Part shown: one piece after another, positions 27,648 to 36,402 of the stretch
Layout of the letters: the number at the start of each line of letters is the position of its first letter
Numbering within the stretch: position 1 is the first letter of the stretch
Assembly: GCF_014466955.1 (NCBI RefSeq)
Contig: NZ_AP023396.1
Span: forward strand, 5,890,001-5,954,000
DNA: 64,000 nt
Reading direction: 5' to 3'
Origin: Nocardia wallacei
Lineage (GTDB): Bacteria; Actinomycetota; Actinomycetes; Mycobacteriales; Mycobacteriaceae
The notes under the pieces: generated by a model
Told to the model about the DNA's origin: nothing
Seen by the model: only the letters and a program-made list of their open reading frames with translations
The model's database searches: none
Translations under genes and position numbers: made by a program

Positions 27648-28874
27648 CTACCGGGTCAGGGGCGGCGGATCGAGCGGATGGGTGGGCGTGACACTACGCA
27701 CGCGGAACAACAGATCGAACCAGTCGCCGAGCCCCGCGCCGGAGATGTGGTGGTCGGTATCGCGCTCGGGGCGATAGGTTCCGACGATCAGGCGCAGCCG
27801 CGTGGGGCGATGCAGCCACTGCCGCACCGAATCCGGCTGCGGTGCATGCAGATCGAGCAGATAGCCGTCGTGCCCGGGGATATCGAGGACGGTGTCGGCG
27901 AACTCGGGTGCCGGGGCGGGCACGGCGAGATCCGCACGCAGGCGGCCGTCGTGGAAGGTGATTCCGGCCGAGAGGTAGGCGGCTCCGAAGCGCTTGCGCA
28001 GCAGGTAGCCGGTGGTCGGAAATTCCTGCGCCAGCGCCGACAGCGTGAGCCGCCCGGCGACAACGGTATTCGACATCCCCTCCCAATACACGATTCGCTG
28101 GCCCGTCGCGTCGTGCCAGGCGGTGATGCGGTCCGCCGCGGCCACCGCCTCCGCGGCGAGGTCGCGCCCACCGGCGGCGAGACTCGACTCGTGGTACCGC
28201 AGGATCAGCCGCGCCGCGTCGAGCACGGTGGCGGAGTTCGGCAGCGACTCGACCAGGGTCAGCGCATCGCGGGCGTGGTCGGCGAAAGGGCGTCCGGGGT
28301 GCGTGCCGTCGGCCCGCTGGATGTGCTCCCCCAGCCGGTGCGCGGTGATGATCGGGTCGTAGTGCGCGCGCAGTTCGCCGAGGCGCTCCGGCGCCACGTG
28401 CGCGACGAAGTCCGAAACCAGCGCGTAGTGCGACAGCTTGGCGGCCTCGGGCGTCAGGCCGAACAGTCGCAGCGGATCGTCCGGGTGAGCGCGATTGAAC
28501 GCGCGCGCCCATTCCAGGACCGCGAGGGTTTCGGTGGTGCGCCACGGTACCCAGGCATCGCGCAGCAGTGCCGCCGGATCTCCGATTCCACCCCTGACGT
28601 AGGCATCCAGCGCGGCGACGACCGTCTCGTCGTCCAGCAGGGCCAGTGCACGGAAGCCCTTCCGCTCCACCAGCTCTCGCAGCACCCGATGCGCCAGCAC
28701 GGCGACCTCGTGTGCGGCGCGGGTGGCCGTGCCGAGGCCGACGACGACCGCGTCGCCGATCCGGTCGATCAGCGTGTCGGGCAGCGGCGCATCGGGCGAC
28801 GAGCCGTCGAACGGCCGCGCCGCCGCGCGGATCCAATTCGTGACCTCGTCGGTGTCGAATTCTCGATGCGCCAT
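27648..28874 (-). CDS. Erythromycin-esterase-like protein with lost active-site residues
   Basis: A 408-residue protein matching the erythromycin esterase family in length and fold signature (AAHEVAVLAHRVLRELVERK, then GFRALALLDD). The family's GExTHG motif, with the catalytic Glu and His, reads GTATRA here. The later WAHNAH-type histidine pair reads YWEGMSNT. The Glu of the FALExD strand is Leu. It is therefore probably a pseudoenzyme, perhaps a binding protein. AGGAGG lies near the ATG at 28874. Divergent from a MarR gene with a double palindrome between them. Confidence 0.78.
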   Translation of the reverse strand: MAHREFDTDEVTNWIRAAARPFDGSSPDAPLPDTLIDRIGDAVVVGLGTATRAAHEVAVLAHRVLRELVERKGFRALALLDDETVVAALDAYVRGGIGDPAALLRDAWVPWRTTETLAVLEWARAFNRAHPDDPLRLFGLTPEAAKLSHYALVSDFVAHVAPERLGELRAHYDPIITAHRLGEHIQRADGTHPGRPFADHARDALTLVESLPNSATVLDAARLILRYHESSLAAGGRDLAAEAVAAADRITAWHDATGQRIVYWEGMSNTVVAGRLTLSALAQEFPTTGYLLRKRFGAAYLSAGITFHDGRLRADLAVPAPAPEFADTVLDIPGHDGYLLDLHAPQPDSVRQWLHRPTRLRLIVGTYRPERDTDHHISGAGLGDWFDLLFRVRSVTPTHPLDPPPLTR

Positions 28875-28928
28875 GACGCCCTCCTACAGTTGAGCCGATG
28901 ACCGTGCCGTGGGCACGAGCGAAACAGG

Positions 28929-28972
28929 TATCTTTGCAGTCAAAGATATTTACCTTTGACCGCAAAGGTAAA
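28929..28972. promoter_or_regulatory. Two abutting perfect palindromes (MarR operator)
   Basis: Site 1 (28929-28948) has arms TATCTTTG and CAAAGATA with a 4-base centre. Site 2 (28949-28972) has arms TTTACCTTTG and CAAAGGTAAA, again with a 4-base centre. They touch without a gap, share the CTTTG-N4-CAAAG core and lie between the divergent esterase-like and MarR genes, so two MarR dimers could bind side by side. Confidence 0.8.
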
Positions 28973-28986
28973 TGGAGGTGAGGTGG

Positions 28987-29472
28987 ATGTCAACAGCGAA
29001 CTCCGCGGCGGGTGACGCGGGACCGGACACCGACGACGCGATCCGGGCGATGCTGTTGCTGATGCCCCGGCTGGTCGGCCGGGCCAAGCGCACCCAGCCG
29101 CCCGCGGAACTACGCTCGCTGGCGCCGCGCCACCTGTCGATGCTGTCGTACCTGCTGTTCGACGGGCCGATGACGGTGAACGAACTCGCCGCACGCCTGG
29201 CGGTCGCACCGACCACGGTCAGTCTCATGGTCAGCGACCTGTCCCGGGCGGGCGTGCTCGAACGCACCGAGGACGACGCCGACCGCCGCCGCAAGATCGT
29301 CAGCATCGCCGAGGCGAGACTGCCGGCCATCCGCGACTGGCTCGCCCGCGGCGCCGACGCCTGGCGCACCGCACTCGACCCGCTCACCCCCGGCCAGCGA
29401 CAGACGGTGATCGATACCCTGCTCGCCTACGAAAAGGCCGTCACAGAGCCAACTCCGGATCCTGAGCGGTAA
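28987..29472 (+). CDS. MarR-family transcriptional regulator
   Basis: A 161-residue protein starting at the ATG at 28987, preceded by GGAGGTGAGG; the ATG at 28972 is poorer. The winged helix includes MTVNELAARLAVAPTTVSLM and the wing DLSRAGVLERTEDDADRRRK, both typical of MarR. The N- and C-terminal helices form the dimer. The divergent esterase-like gene and the double palindrome suggest autoregulation plus control of that neighbour. Confidence 0.92.
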   Translation: MSTANSAAGDAGPDTDDAIRAMLLLMPRLVGRAKRTQPPAELRSLAPRHLSMLSYLLFDGPMTVNELAARLAVAPTTVSLMVSDLSRAGVLERTEDDADRRRKIVSIAEARLPAIRDWLARGADAWRTALDPLTPGQRQTVIDTLLAYEKAVTEPTPDPER

Positions 29473-29559
29473 TCAAGGTGAGGACATTCCTGCCGCAGCA
29501 CTTCTCCGGACGGGCGTTGTCCGGGTAGCGTCGGCCGCCGAGAACCAAGGAGTGGAGGC

Positions 29560-30033
29560 GTGATGACACGGTTCGGCCTGTGGCGGCCCACCGTCACCTT
29601 CTGGCGGGTGGCGACACTCGTCCTGGTCGCACTCCCGCAGCTGCTCGACACCCGCATTCCGGACCTGTGGAACGGCGCGGCCGAGCCCGTGCACGACGAC
29701 ACGGCGACGGTGATGGCGGTGACCTACCTGTCGTCGCCGCCGCTGCCGGAGCAATGGCTCGAGTATCTGAGCGAATCCGGACTCGCGGTGCTGGTGCCCG
29801 CGATCGCCCTCGTCCTGCCGAGCAGCTACGCGCGGACCGGAACGCTCTGGGCCGCAGGGATTCTGGCCGCGCTCGGCCTGGCGGACGGATACCTCGGCAT
29901 GTCGGCTCTCGAAGGTACCGGCGGGTCGACCACGCTGCTGTTCATGTCGCCGTGCTACCTGCTGGCCGCGATCACGCTCGGGCTCAGTGCCCGATCGGCC
30001 CACACCGAACCGAGCGAGCCCACGCCGAATTAG
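29560..30033 (+). CDS. Predicted membrane protein
   Basis: A 157-residue protein with about four hydrophobic segments: VATLVLVALPQLL, GLAVLVPAIALVLP, WAAGILAALGLADGY and CYLLAAITLGLSA. A loop with HDDTATVMAV separates the first two. Start GTG 29560 or ATG 29563, with AAGGAG and GGAGG just upstream. Not recognised. Same direction as the MarR gene, separated by about 90 bases. Confidence 0.6.
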   Translation: MMTRFGLWRPTVTFWRVATLVLVALPQLLDTRIPDLWNGAAEPVHDDTATVMAVTYLSSPPLPEQWLEYLSESGLAVLVPAIALVLPSSYARTGTLWAAGILAALGLADGYLGMSALEGTGGSTTLLFMSPCYLLAAITLGLSARSAHTEPSEPTPN

Positions 30034-30047
30034 GCGGGAAGGTCGAC

Positions 30048-30815
30048 TCAGCCGACGCGGCTCTCCTCCGCCACCCCGTGCGGACGAGAGCGCTCGATGA
30101 GCGGCAGGGTGCGTAGCTGGCGTTCCAGATGCCATTGCAGGTGAGCGGCGGTGAGGCCGCTGGCCTGGCGGCGGACCGGTTCGGGCACGGCATCGATGCC
30201 GGACCATTCGCCGCGATACAGGGCGTGCATCAGATCCAGCACACCGACGGCCGGAGTCGCCGAGCCCGGCGGGCGGCAGTGCACGCACACCGCTCCCCCG
30301 GCCGCCACGTGGAAGGCCCGGTGCGGGCCCGGCGTGGCACACCGGGCGCATTCGTCCAACGCCGGGGCCCAGCCCGCGAAACCCATGGCGCGCAACAGGA
30401 ATGCGTCCAGGATCAGCTCGTGCGGGCGCTGGTGGGAGGCGAGGGCGCGCAGGGCGCCGGCGGTCAGGGTGTGCAGCCGCGGCGCCGGAGCGCGCTCCTC
30501 ACCGGCCAGCCGCTCGGCGGTCTCGAGCACCGCGCACGCGGTGGTGTAGCGCCCGTAGTCGGCGACGATCTCCGACGCGAACGCCTCCACCGTGTGCACC
30601 TGGGTGACGGTATCGAGGTTGCGCCCCGGATACAGCTGAATGTCGACATAGGCGAACGGCTCCAGCCGAGCCCCGAACTTCGACCGCGTCCGCCGCACCC
30701 CCTTGGCCACCGCCCGCACCAGCCCGTGCTGCCGCGTCAGCAACGTGACGATACGATCGGCCTCCCCCAGCTTGTGCTGGCGCAACACCACCGCATGGTC
30801 CCGATACAAACGCAC
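30048..30815 (-). CDS. recO: DNA repair protein RecO
   Basis: A 255-residue RecO, which loads RecA onto SSB-coated DNA with RecR. The N-terminal OB-fold begins VRLYRDHAVVLRQHKLGEADRIV and continues with AVAKGVRRTRSKFGARLEPF. A zinc-like cluster ECARC...CVHC lies near residues 170-200. The GTG at 30815 has a GGAGG 9 bases upstream and fits family length better than 30857. Same region as in mycobacteria, between uppS and the amidase. Confidence 0.93.
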   Translation of the reverse strand: MRLYRDHAVVLRQHKLGEADRIVTLLTRQHGLVRAVAKGVRRTRSKFGARLEPFAYVDIQLYPGRNLDTVTQVHTVEAFASEIVADYGRYTTACAVLETAERLAGEERAPAPRLHTLTAGALRALASHQRPHELILDAFLLRAMGFAGWAPALDECARCATPGPHRAFHVAAGGAVCVHCRPPGSATPAVGVLDLMHALYRGEWSGIDAVPEPVRRQASGLTAAHLQWHLERQLRTLPLIERSRPHGVAEESRVG

Positions 30816-30902
30816 GGCCCCATCCTCCCACGCCCCGCCGACGACGCGGGACACCACACCGTCACGGGAATCGCCGAAGACCCGGCACCGAGTCCTGGCG
30901 GA

Positions 30903-31059
30903 TCAGTAGGCACGGCCGGAGTCCGGCTTGATGCGCCACGCCTCCACAAGAGGCCGACAGGCCGCGCCCTTGCGCGGGCAATCCTCCCGGCGACAATCCC
31001 GATGCTGCTGCATCGCGGCGAGCGCCTGCGGCACCGTGAACGGCCGCCCCGGTACTCAT
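30903..31059 (-). pseudogene. Small Cys-containing protein gene, frameshifted in a G run
   Basis: The second part (from about 31045 down to 30903) reads GRPFTVPQALAAMQQHRDCR then REDCPRKGAACRPLVEAW, and looks like a real small protein. The natural start would be the ATG at 31059, which overlaps the stop of the next gene upstream (ATGA), but the frame from that ATG is off by one. Removing one C of the four-C run at 31047-31050 (four Gs on the coding strand) would give MSTGRPFTVPQALAAM. So the gene is either frameshifted or the base call is wrong. Identity unknown; I recall similar short proteins from Nocardia. Confidence 0.5.
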
Positions 31060-31337
31060 GACTGCCCCAGCTGACATGAGAATGCCGTCCAGCGAGCGAA
31101 ACTCATTCGCGGCCAGACGGTTTCGACGTCTGTGATGCACATCAGCGCGTGCAGCTGGACCACGTCCAGGTGGCTGGGCGATGGCGTGATCACGGCATCG
31201 ACATCGGCGGCACGTACCTGGTCGACCAGCGGGAGCACCGATGAGCTCGGCCAATACAGGGCATACCCGAGTTGCCTTGCGAACCTGCGGATAGCGACAA
31301 TGGCACTTTCACGGACACGGCCGAAAGAGTGCCACGT
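31056..31337 (-). pseudogene. N-terminally truncated remnant, resolvase-like in appearance
   Basis: An open stretch of about 93 codons between stops reads ARQLGYALYWPSSSVLPLVD, QVRAADVDAVITPSPSHLDV, VQLHALMCITDVETVWP. The DAVITPSPSHL segment recalls a serine-resolvase-like core, but no catalytic Ser is visible. No ATG or GTG is found until 31238, well inside the conserved-looking part, so the original N-terminus is missing. It is followed at once by the frameshifted small gene and preceded by a hypothetical operon. Probably decaying. Confidence 0.4.
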
Positions 31338-31355
31338 TCAAGCAAACCGCTGTGG

Positions 31356-31586
31356 TCAGTATTCCAATTCGAGCATGTCCGAGAGCTGTCGCGTCTCCGG
31401 TGTCAGCATGCGTCGACGGCTGACGATCCGGCCGAGCAGATCCTTCGCCATGCGCTGTTCGACCAGCCACGGTCCGGCCTCGTGAAACAGCTTCGTGGCA
31501 AGAGTGGGTCGAGATGAATCCAGGCCTGGGCCTTGGCTGCTGACCACGTAGTCCGGATACAGACGCACGGGCTCGCCTACCGTCAC
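31356..31586 (-). CDS. Small hypothetical protein
   Basis: A 76-residue protein starting at the GTG at 31586, which overlaps the stop of the upstream hypothetical gene by GTGA. The sequence VGEPVRLYPDYVVSSQGPGL then KLFHEAGPWLVEQRMAKDLL is soluble and partly helical. No family recognised. The overlap indicates coupled expression with its partner. Confidence 0.55.
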   Translation of the reverse strand: MTVGEPVRLYPDYVVSSQGPGLDSSRPTLATKLFHEAGPWLVEQRMAKDLLGRIVSRRRMLTPETRQLSDMLELEY

Positions 31587-31987
31587 GGCTGGACCCCCAC
31601 CCCCTCCGCATACACCTGGATGATGCGGGGGGCGTGGATCGTGCGCAGCATGAGGGTGGTCCAGCCGGTGCGGGAGCGGTTTACGGCGAAGTCGTCGGCC
31701 TCGAGGAGCATGCGTTCGGGGCCCTGGTGTTCCATCGTGACCGCCGGGTGACCGAGTGGCACGTCCACCAGGGCCGTGCCGTTGCCCCAGACGATCAGGC
31801 GGCGGCGGCTCATGGCGATGGTGCCGGCGGCGATGTTCTCCCAGTTGGAGGAGGCGTAGTGCAGCGTGGTCCGATAACTGCGGTGTGCCACCGACCCTCC
31901 GACCGGGCCGAAGACCACGATCCCTTCCGATTCGAGATCCGAACGCAGTTGCAGCGGTAGCTCTTTCGAGCCGAACGCTCGGGACAT
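31583..31987 (-). CDS. Hypothetical protein, beta-rich
   Basis: A 134-residue protein from the ATG at 31987. It contains strands such as GIVVFGPVGGSVAHRSYRTT, AMSRRRLIVWGNGTALVDVP and HAPRIIQVYAEG, suggesting a compact beta-rich domain. No signal peptide or membrane helix. A weak start context allows the GTG at 31996 as an alternative. First gene of a two-gene operon; function unknown. Confidence 0.55.
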   Translation of the reverse strand: MSRAFGSKELPLQLRSDLESEGIVVFGPVGGSVAHRSYRTTLHYASSNWENIAAGTIAMSRRRLIVWGNGTALVDVPLGHPAVTMEHQGPERMLLEADDFAVNRSRTGWTTLMLRTIHAPRIIQVYAEGVGVQP

Positions 31988-32171
31988 CCACTTCACGGAG
32001 TGCCATCGTAGGGGGATCGCGCCGTTCGCGCCGATGGAGCTGGTCGAGCGACCTGCGCAAATGCCGAAACCCGACATCACAATTCGAACACGTCTCCGCA
32101 ACGCGTACCAAGCTGGACGCACGACCAGATGCGCGCTAGGTTTCGAACGACACCAGGAGAGGGAGACCACC

Positions 32172-33587
32172 ATGACCTCGGCGCCCGCCCGTGACCTCGG
32201 CCTGGCCGAACTGGCCGCCGCGATCGGCACCGGCACCACCTCCGCGGTGGCCGCCACCACCGCCGCCCTCGACCGGATCGAGGAGTCGCAGCCCCAGCTC
32301 AACGCCTTCCGGGTGGTACGCCGCGAGCGCGCCCTCGCCGAGGCGGCCGACGCCGACCGGCGGCTCGCGGCCGGGGATCGCCTGCCGCTGCTCGGCGTCC
32401 CGATCGCGATCAAGGATGACACCGATATCGCCGGGGAGCCAACCGCTTTCGGCTGCGGCGGCGACTTCCCACCCAAGACCGAGGACGCCGAATCGGTGCG
32501 GCGGCTGCGCGCGGCCGGTGCGGTGATCGTCGGCAAGACCAACACCTGCGAGATCGGCCAGTGGCCGTTCACCGATGCCCGGGCGTTCGGTTACACCCGC
32601 AACCCGTGGCACGCCGGGCACACGCCCGGCGGTTCCTCGGGCGGCTCCGCCGCCGCCGTCGCCGCCGGACTCGTCCCGGCCGCACTGGGTTCCGACGGCG
32701 CCGGGTCGGTGCGGATCCCGTCGTCGTGGACGAATCTGGTCGGCATCAAGCCGCAGCGCGGACGCATCTCGACGTGGCCGCTGGCCGAGGCTTTCAACGG
32801 GCTCACCGTGCACGGCCCGCTGGCGCGCACGGTCGCCGACGCGGCCCTGCTGCTCGACGTGGCCGCCGGGCCGCACCCGGGCGACAAGCACACCCCGGCC
32901 CCCGTGCGCGTCTCCGACTCGGTCGGGCGCGACCCGGGCCGCCGCAAAATAGCCCTGTCGCTGCGCATCCCGTTCACCGCCACGCGGACGGCGCTGGACC
33001 GCGAGGTCGCCGCCCGGGTGCACGCGACCGCGGGCGCCCTGCGCCGCCTCGGACACGAAGTGATCGTCGCCGACCTGCACTACGGCCTGCTGCTGGGCGC
33101 CACCTTCCTACCGCGCTCGATGGCGGGCATCCGGACCGAACTCGCGAAACTGCCCGGCGCTCAGGTGGATTCGCGCACCAGGTGCAACGCGGCCCTGGGC
33201 CTGCTGCTGGGCGGCCCCGCCCTGTTCGCGGCGCGGGCGGCCGAACCGTTGCTGCACAAGCGCATCGGCCGCTTCTTCGACGACTACGACCTGGTGCTCG
33301 CGCCCACCACCGCCACCCCGCCGCCGCCGGTCGACGCCATGGACGGCCTCGGCGTCTCCGCCACCGACGCGCTCATCACCGCAGCCTGCCCCTACACCTG
33401 GCCGTGGAACGTCCTGGGGTGGCCCAGCATCAACGTCCCGGCGGGCTTCACCGATGCCGGACTTCCGGTCGGCGCCCAGCTGATGGGTCCGGCCGAGTCC
33501 GAGCCACTGCTGGTTTCCGTTGCCGCCCAACTGGAATCGGAACTGCGTTGGGAGCGGCACCGCCCCGAGCCCTGGTGGGCGCGGTAG
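32172..33587 (+). CDS. Amidase-signature enzyme
   Basis: A 471-residue amidase. The Ser-cisSer-Lys triad is visible: Lys in LLGVPIAIKDDTDIAG (about 78), and the Gly/Ser-rich signature HTPGGSSGGSAAAVAAGLVP with GSDGAGSVRIPSSW. Substrate class is open (aryl or aliphatic amides). The ATG at 32172 has AGGAGAGGGAG upstream. Mycobacteria have amiA2 in the same place near recO and era, so this is likely its counterpart. It meets the receptor-like gene convergently, 20 bases away. Confidence 0.9.
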   Translation: MTSAPARDLGLAELAAAIGTGTTSAVAATTAALDRIEESQPQLNAFRVVRRERALAEAADADRRLAAGDRLPLLGVPIAIKDDTDIAGEPTAFGCGGDFPPKTEDAESVRRLRAAGAVIVGKTNTCEIGQWPFTDARAFGYTRNPWHAGHTPGGSSGGSAAAVAAGLVPAALGSDGAGSVRIPSSWTNLVGIKPQRGRISTWPLAEAFNGLTVHGPLARTVADAALLLDVAAGPHPGDKHTPAPVRVSDSVGRDPGRRKIALSLRIPFTATRTALDREVAARVHATAGALRRLGHEVIVADLHYGLLLGATFLPRSMAGIRTELAKLPGAQVDSRTRCNAALGLLLGGPALFAARAAEPLLHKRIGRFFDDYDLVLAPTTATPPPPVDAMDGLGVSATDALITAACPYTWPWNVLGWPSINVPAGFTDAGLPVGAQLMGPAESEPLLVSVAAQLESELRWERHRPEPWWAR

Positions 33588-33606
33588 CCCGCTCGGACCA
33601 CCGGTA

Positions 33607-36402
33607 TCAGAGCGCCGGCGCGCTCCATGCCTCGTCGTCGACCCGGGAGGCGTCCGGGCAGCGATTCGACCGCGGATCGCCCGATTCCAGGTCGATCGCG
33701 GAGCCGTACAGGAGCACACAGCGCTGTTGCTGTCCCGAATCGCGAATATTGTCCGTGCGGAGAATTCCCAGCGTGGCATCGTGCGCGACGCGGTCCTGGT
33801 CGAAACGCAACGTCCCGGTCAAGCCGACATAGGGCTCATCGCGCATCTCCATGGCGACGGCGGCACGGTTCGGGACGGTTTCGGCCGCACCGACCCGCTC
33901 GAGTCGGCCCGCATTGCGCCGCGCCGCGTCGAGAATCATTCCGGCCACCTCGTACGCCAAACCGGTCCGGTCGGCGGGCCACGCCGGTCGATACCTCTCG
34001 CTGTCCTGGCTCAGTTCGGCAAGGAGGGCGCAGAACTCCGAATACGCCGGGCTGGCCTGCGGCCTGCCGACTCGCCCCGCGCCCGCGACGCAATCACGAC
34101 CGCCCAGCACGGCCGGGGCGCCCTTGGTCACGTAGCGCACCGACAGCCCGATCGGGACGGCCTCGAGGCCGTGCGGATCGGCGATCACCCGGGTTACCGC
34201 GTCGTCGCCGAGGACGGTCGGCAGGTCGGCGCCACCGCAGCCCCGCACCGCGGACTCGAGGAACGGCACGAAATCGTAGTTGCGCCCGGCGAAGAAATGC
34301 ACTGTGCTCGACTCGGCCACACCGTCGGAGCACAACGGATCCATCCCGCTCAGCTCACTCTGATGGGCCCACGGATGCGACTCGACGCGAATGGGCCTGG
34401 AGCCCAGCTCTTTTCGCAAGGCCGCGACGAGCGACCGCACGTACAGATCGGCGGGCTCGTCCGGATAGTAGATGACCACCCTGTCGTAGCGGCGCTGCCC
34501 GGCACGGGCACTTCCGTCCGGAAACCGCGCGCCCACAACATAATCGGAGACCAGCCGGGCCTGCTGCACGTTGTCCGGCACCGGCTGCAGGTACAGCGGT
34601 GACGCATCTGCGAGACCGTCGCCGGACAGCGTGGTAGGGACGACCGGCACACCCATCTCCCCGAAGCGGCCGATGACCTGCTCGGTGTCTTCGCTGCTGC
34701 GATCCATCCCGACCGCGGCCAGCACCCGGGGATCCGCGCGCACCAGCGGGCGCAACAGGTTGTCGACGACCCAGGGCGCGGCCCGCATGTTCAGCCCGCC
34801 GTTGGCCACGACCACCCGCAGCAGCGGCGCCGAGGCTTGCGGCGCCCGGTTCAGCTGACGTTGCCGCATGGCGAGTCCCGCAAGCTCTTCCGCCTGCGCC
34901 CGGGGGTAATACTCGCTGCTGTTCGCGGAGTAGGTCAACCCGGCGAAATAGATCAGCGACACCAGCGGCCGCCGCGGGCTCGCCACATGCCGCTGTTCGG
35001 CGATCTCGTTCTGGCGGAACACCTCTCGCTGCATATCGGTCAGCACCGGATCGGAGCCGAAGGTCAGCCGGTCGTCGGCGCTGTAGCCGACGCACTCCCC
35101 CGCGCGAATCACGGTGCCCGCGTGGGATTCACATGGTGCCTGCGGCGGCAGCAGCGACCGGGCCACCGGAACAGCGGCCACCAGCAGGACGACCACGGCC
35201 ACCATGGCGACGACCTGCCGGCGCCGCGTCCAGAACGGCGGCAGGGGCGGCAGAGACCCGGGTCCGGCGGGCAACGGCGCGTCCGCGCGTGCCAGTGCGC
35301 CGGGCAGCGCCAGCGCCAGGTACCACGCACCGTCGGCATGCCGCCGCCGCAGCGCGCCGATGGCGTCCCGCCATTGCGCCAGCGGTCCGCGCGGCGCTCC
35401 GGTGCGGCCGGGCGGTTCGGCGAAAAACTGCTCGATCTCGCCGACGGGCCGATCGTCCGGGGCAACGGTCATCGTGGCGACGACTGCCAGCGGATCGAAC
35501 ATCCCGGTGTCGTTGCGAATGTCGTTGATCGCGCGCAGGAATTCGCCCGCGACGCTGCCCGGTTCCGCCGACTGCAGCAGCACCACCGGGTAGGCCGTGC
35601 GCCGCCAGCTCGACGGCCGCAGCAGGCGGCGGCGATACGCGCACCGCAGATCCTCCAGAAACGCGTGCACGAGCAGCTTGGCAACCTGCTCGGGGTCCTC
35701 GTGCCGCCGGTTGGGCTGGACCAGGCGGCCCGCGAAACCCAGGAAACTGACCGACAATTCGGGGCTGAGGTACCGCTGACCCATGAACCAGCGCGCCTCC
35801 CGCGACAACCCCGGCGCCCGCCCGCTGACGAACAGCCACAGCTGCAGCGCCGGCCACAGCCGCACCAGCACCTGCACCGGCCACGGGGTCTTGTCCGCGG
35901 CGGCGTCGGCCGCGTCGTGCACGGCGCCCTGCGGGCGGCCCCGGGCCACGCGCAGCAACTCGGGCACGCGATCCTCGAGTTCCGCCGTGACATCGACATC
36001 GGCGGCGAATTCCCGGCCGACCAGCCAGGCCGCGATGCGGTAGCGCGGGAAGGTGATCGGCCCGGCGCCGGAGTTGTCCATGGCCAGCCCGATCCGCAAC
36101 CGGTCGAGCAGTCCGACCAGCGCGGTGAGGTCAGCGGTCGCCGCACCCCTCCTCGGCGGATCGGCGGTCACCAGGACCCGCGGGGCCGCCCGCCCGTTGC
36201 CCCGCACCAACCACGCCGACGTCCGCTCCAGCAGTGTGCTGTCGGCGGCGTTCGCGCCGACCAGGCATACGATCGGCGGTGGCAGCGGCCGCCGCCGGTG
36301 CCGCAACACGGTCCGCCAGACATGCGGCCACACCCGCGGCTTCTCGTCCGGCACGAACAGCGCGCGCAGCAGCGCCAAATACTCGACGACGATCTCCGGC
36401 AC
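33607..36402 (-). CDS. One-TM protein with extracytoplasmic type I periplasmic-binding domain
   Basis: A 931-residue protein in three parts. Residues 1-390 are cytoplasmic, start near VWPHVWRTVLRHRRRPLPPP, and have an alpha/beta beginning (IVCLVGANAAD) without a Walker A. One TM lies at about 393-413 (VVAMVAVVVLLVAAVPVA). The rest is a leucine-binding/receptor-type fold: PLVSLIYFAGLTY, VVVANGGLNM, VLAAVGMDRSSEDTEQV, VVIYYPDEPADLYVRSLVAA, FFAGRNYDFVPFLESAV. No permease or kinase gene is adjacent. A ligand sensor that signals inwards is inferred. GTG start at 36402. The 170 bases up to era hold no clear feature. Confidence 0.65.
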   Translation of the reverse strand: MPEIVVEYLALLRALFVPDEKPRVWPHVWRTVLRHRRRPLPPPIVCLVGANAADSTLLERTSAWLVRGNGRAAPRVLVTADPPRRGAATADLTALVGLLDRLRIGLAMDNSGAGPITFPRYRIAAWLVGREFAADVDVTAELEDRVPELLRVARGRPQGAVHDAADAAADKTPWPVQVLVRLWPALQLWLFVSGRAPGLSREARWFMGQRYLSPELSVSFLGFAGRLVQPNRRHEDPEQVAKLLVHAFLEDLRCAYRRRLLRPSSWRRTAYPVVLLQSAEPGSVAGEFLRAINDIRNDTGMFDPLAVVATMTVAPDDRPVGEIEQFFAEPPGRTGAPRGPLAQWRDAIGALRRRHADGAWYLALALPGALARADAPLPAGPGSLPPLPPFWTRRRQVVAMVAVVVLLVAAVPVARSLLPPQAPCESHAGTVIRAGECVGYSADDRLTFGSDPVLTDMQREVFRQNEIAEQRHVASPRRPLVSLIYFAGLTYSANSSEYYPRAQAEELAGLAMRQRQLNRAPQASAPLLRVVVANGGLNMRAAPWVVDNLLRPLVRADPRVLAAVGMDRSSEDTEQVIGRFGEMGVPVVPTTLSGDGLADASPLYLQPVPDNVQQARLVSDYVVGARFPDGSARAGQRRYDRVVIYYPDEPADLYVRSLVAALRKELGSRPIRVESHPWAHQSELSGMDPLCSDGVAESSTVHFFAGRNYDFVPFLESAVRGCGGADLPTVLGDDAVTRVIADPHGLEAVPIGLSVRYVTKGAPAVLGGRDCVAGAGRVGRPQASPAYSEFCALLAELSQDSERYRPAWPADRTGLAYEVAGMILDAARRNAGRLERVGAAETVPNRAAVAMEMRDEPYVGLTGTLRFDQDRVAHDATLGILRTDNIRDSGQQQRCVLLYGSAIDLESGDPRSNRCPDASRVDDEAWSAPAL

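Noticed and set aside
30862..31254. 130-codon minus-strand frame
   Set aside because: It uses the ATG at 31059 but leaves the conserved-looking frame after the G run; better explained as a frameshifted small gene.
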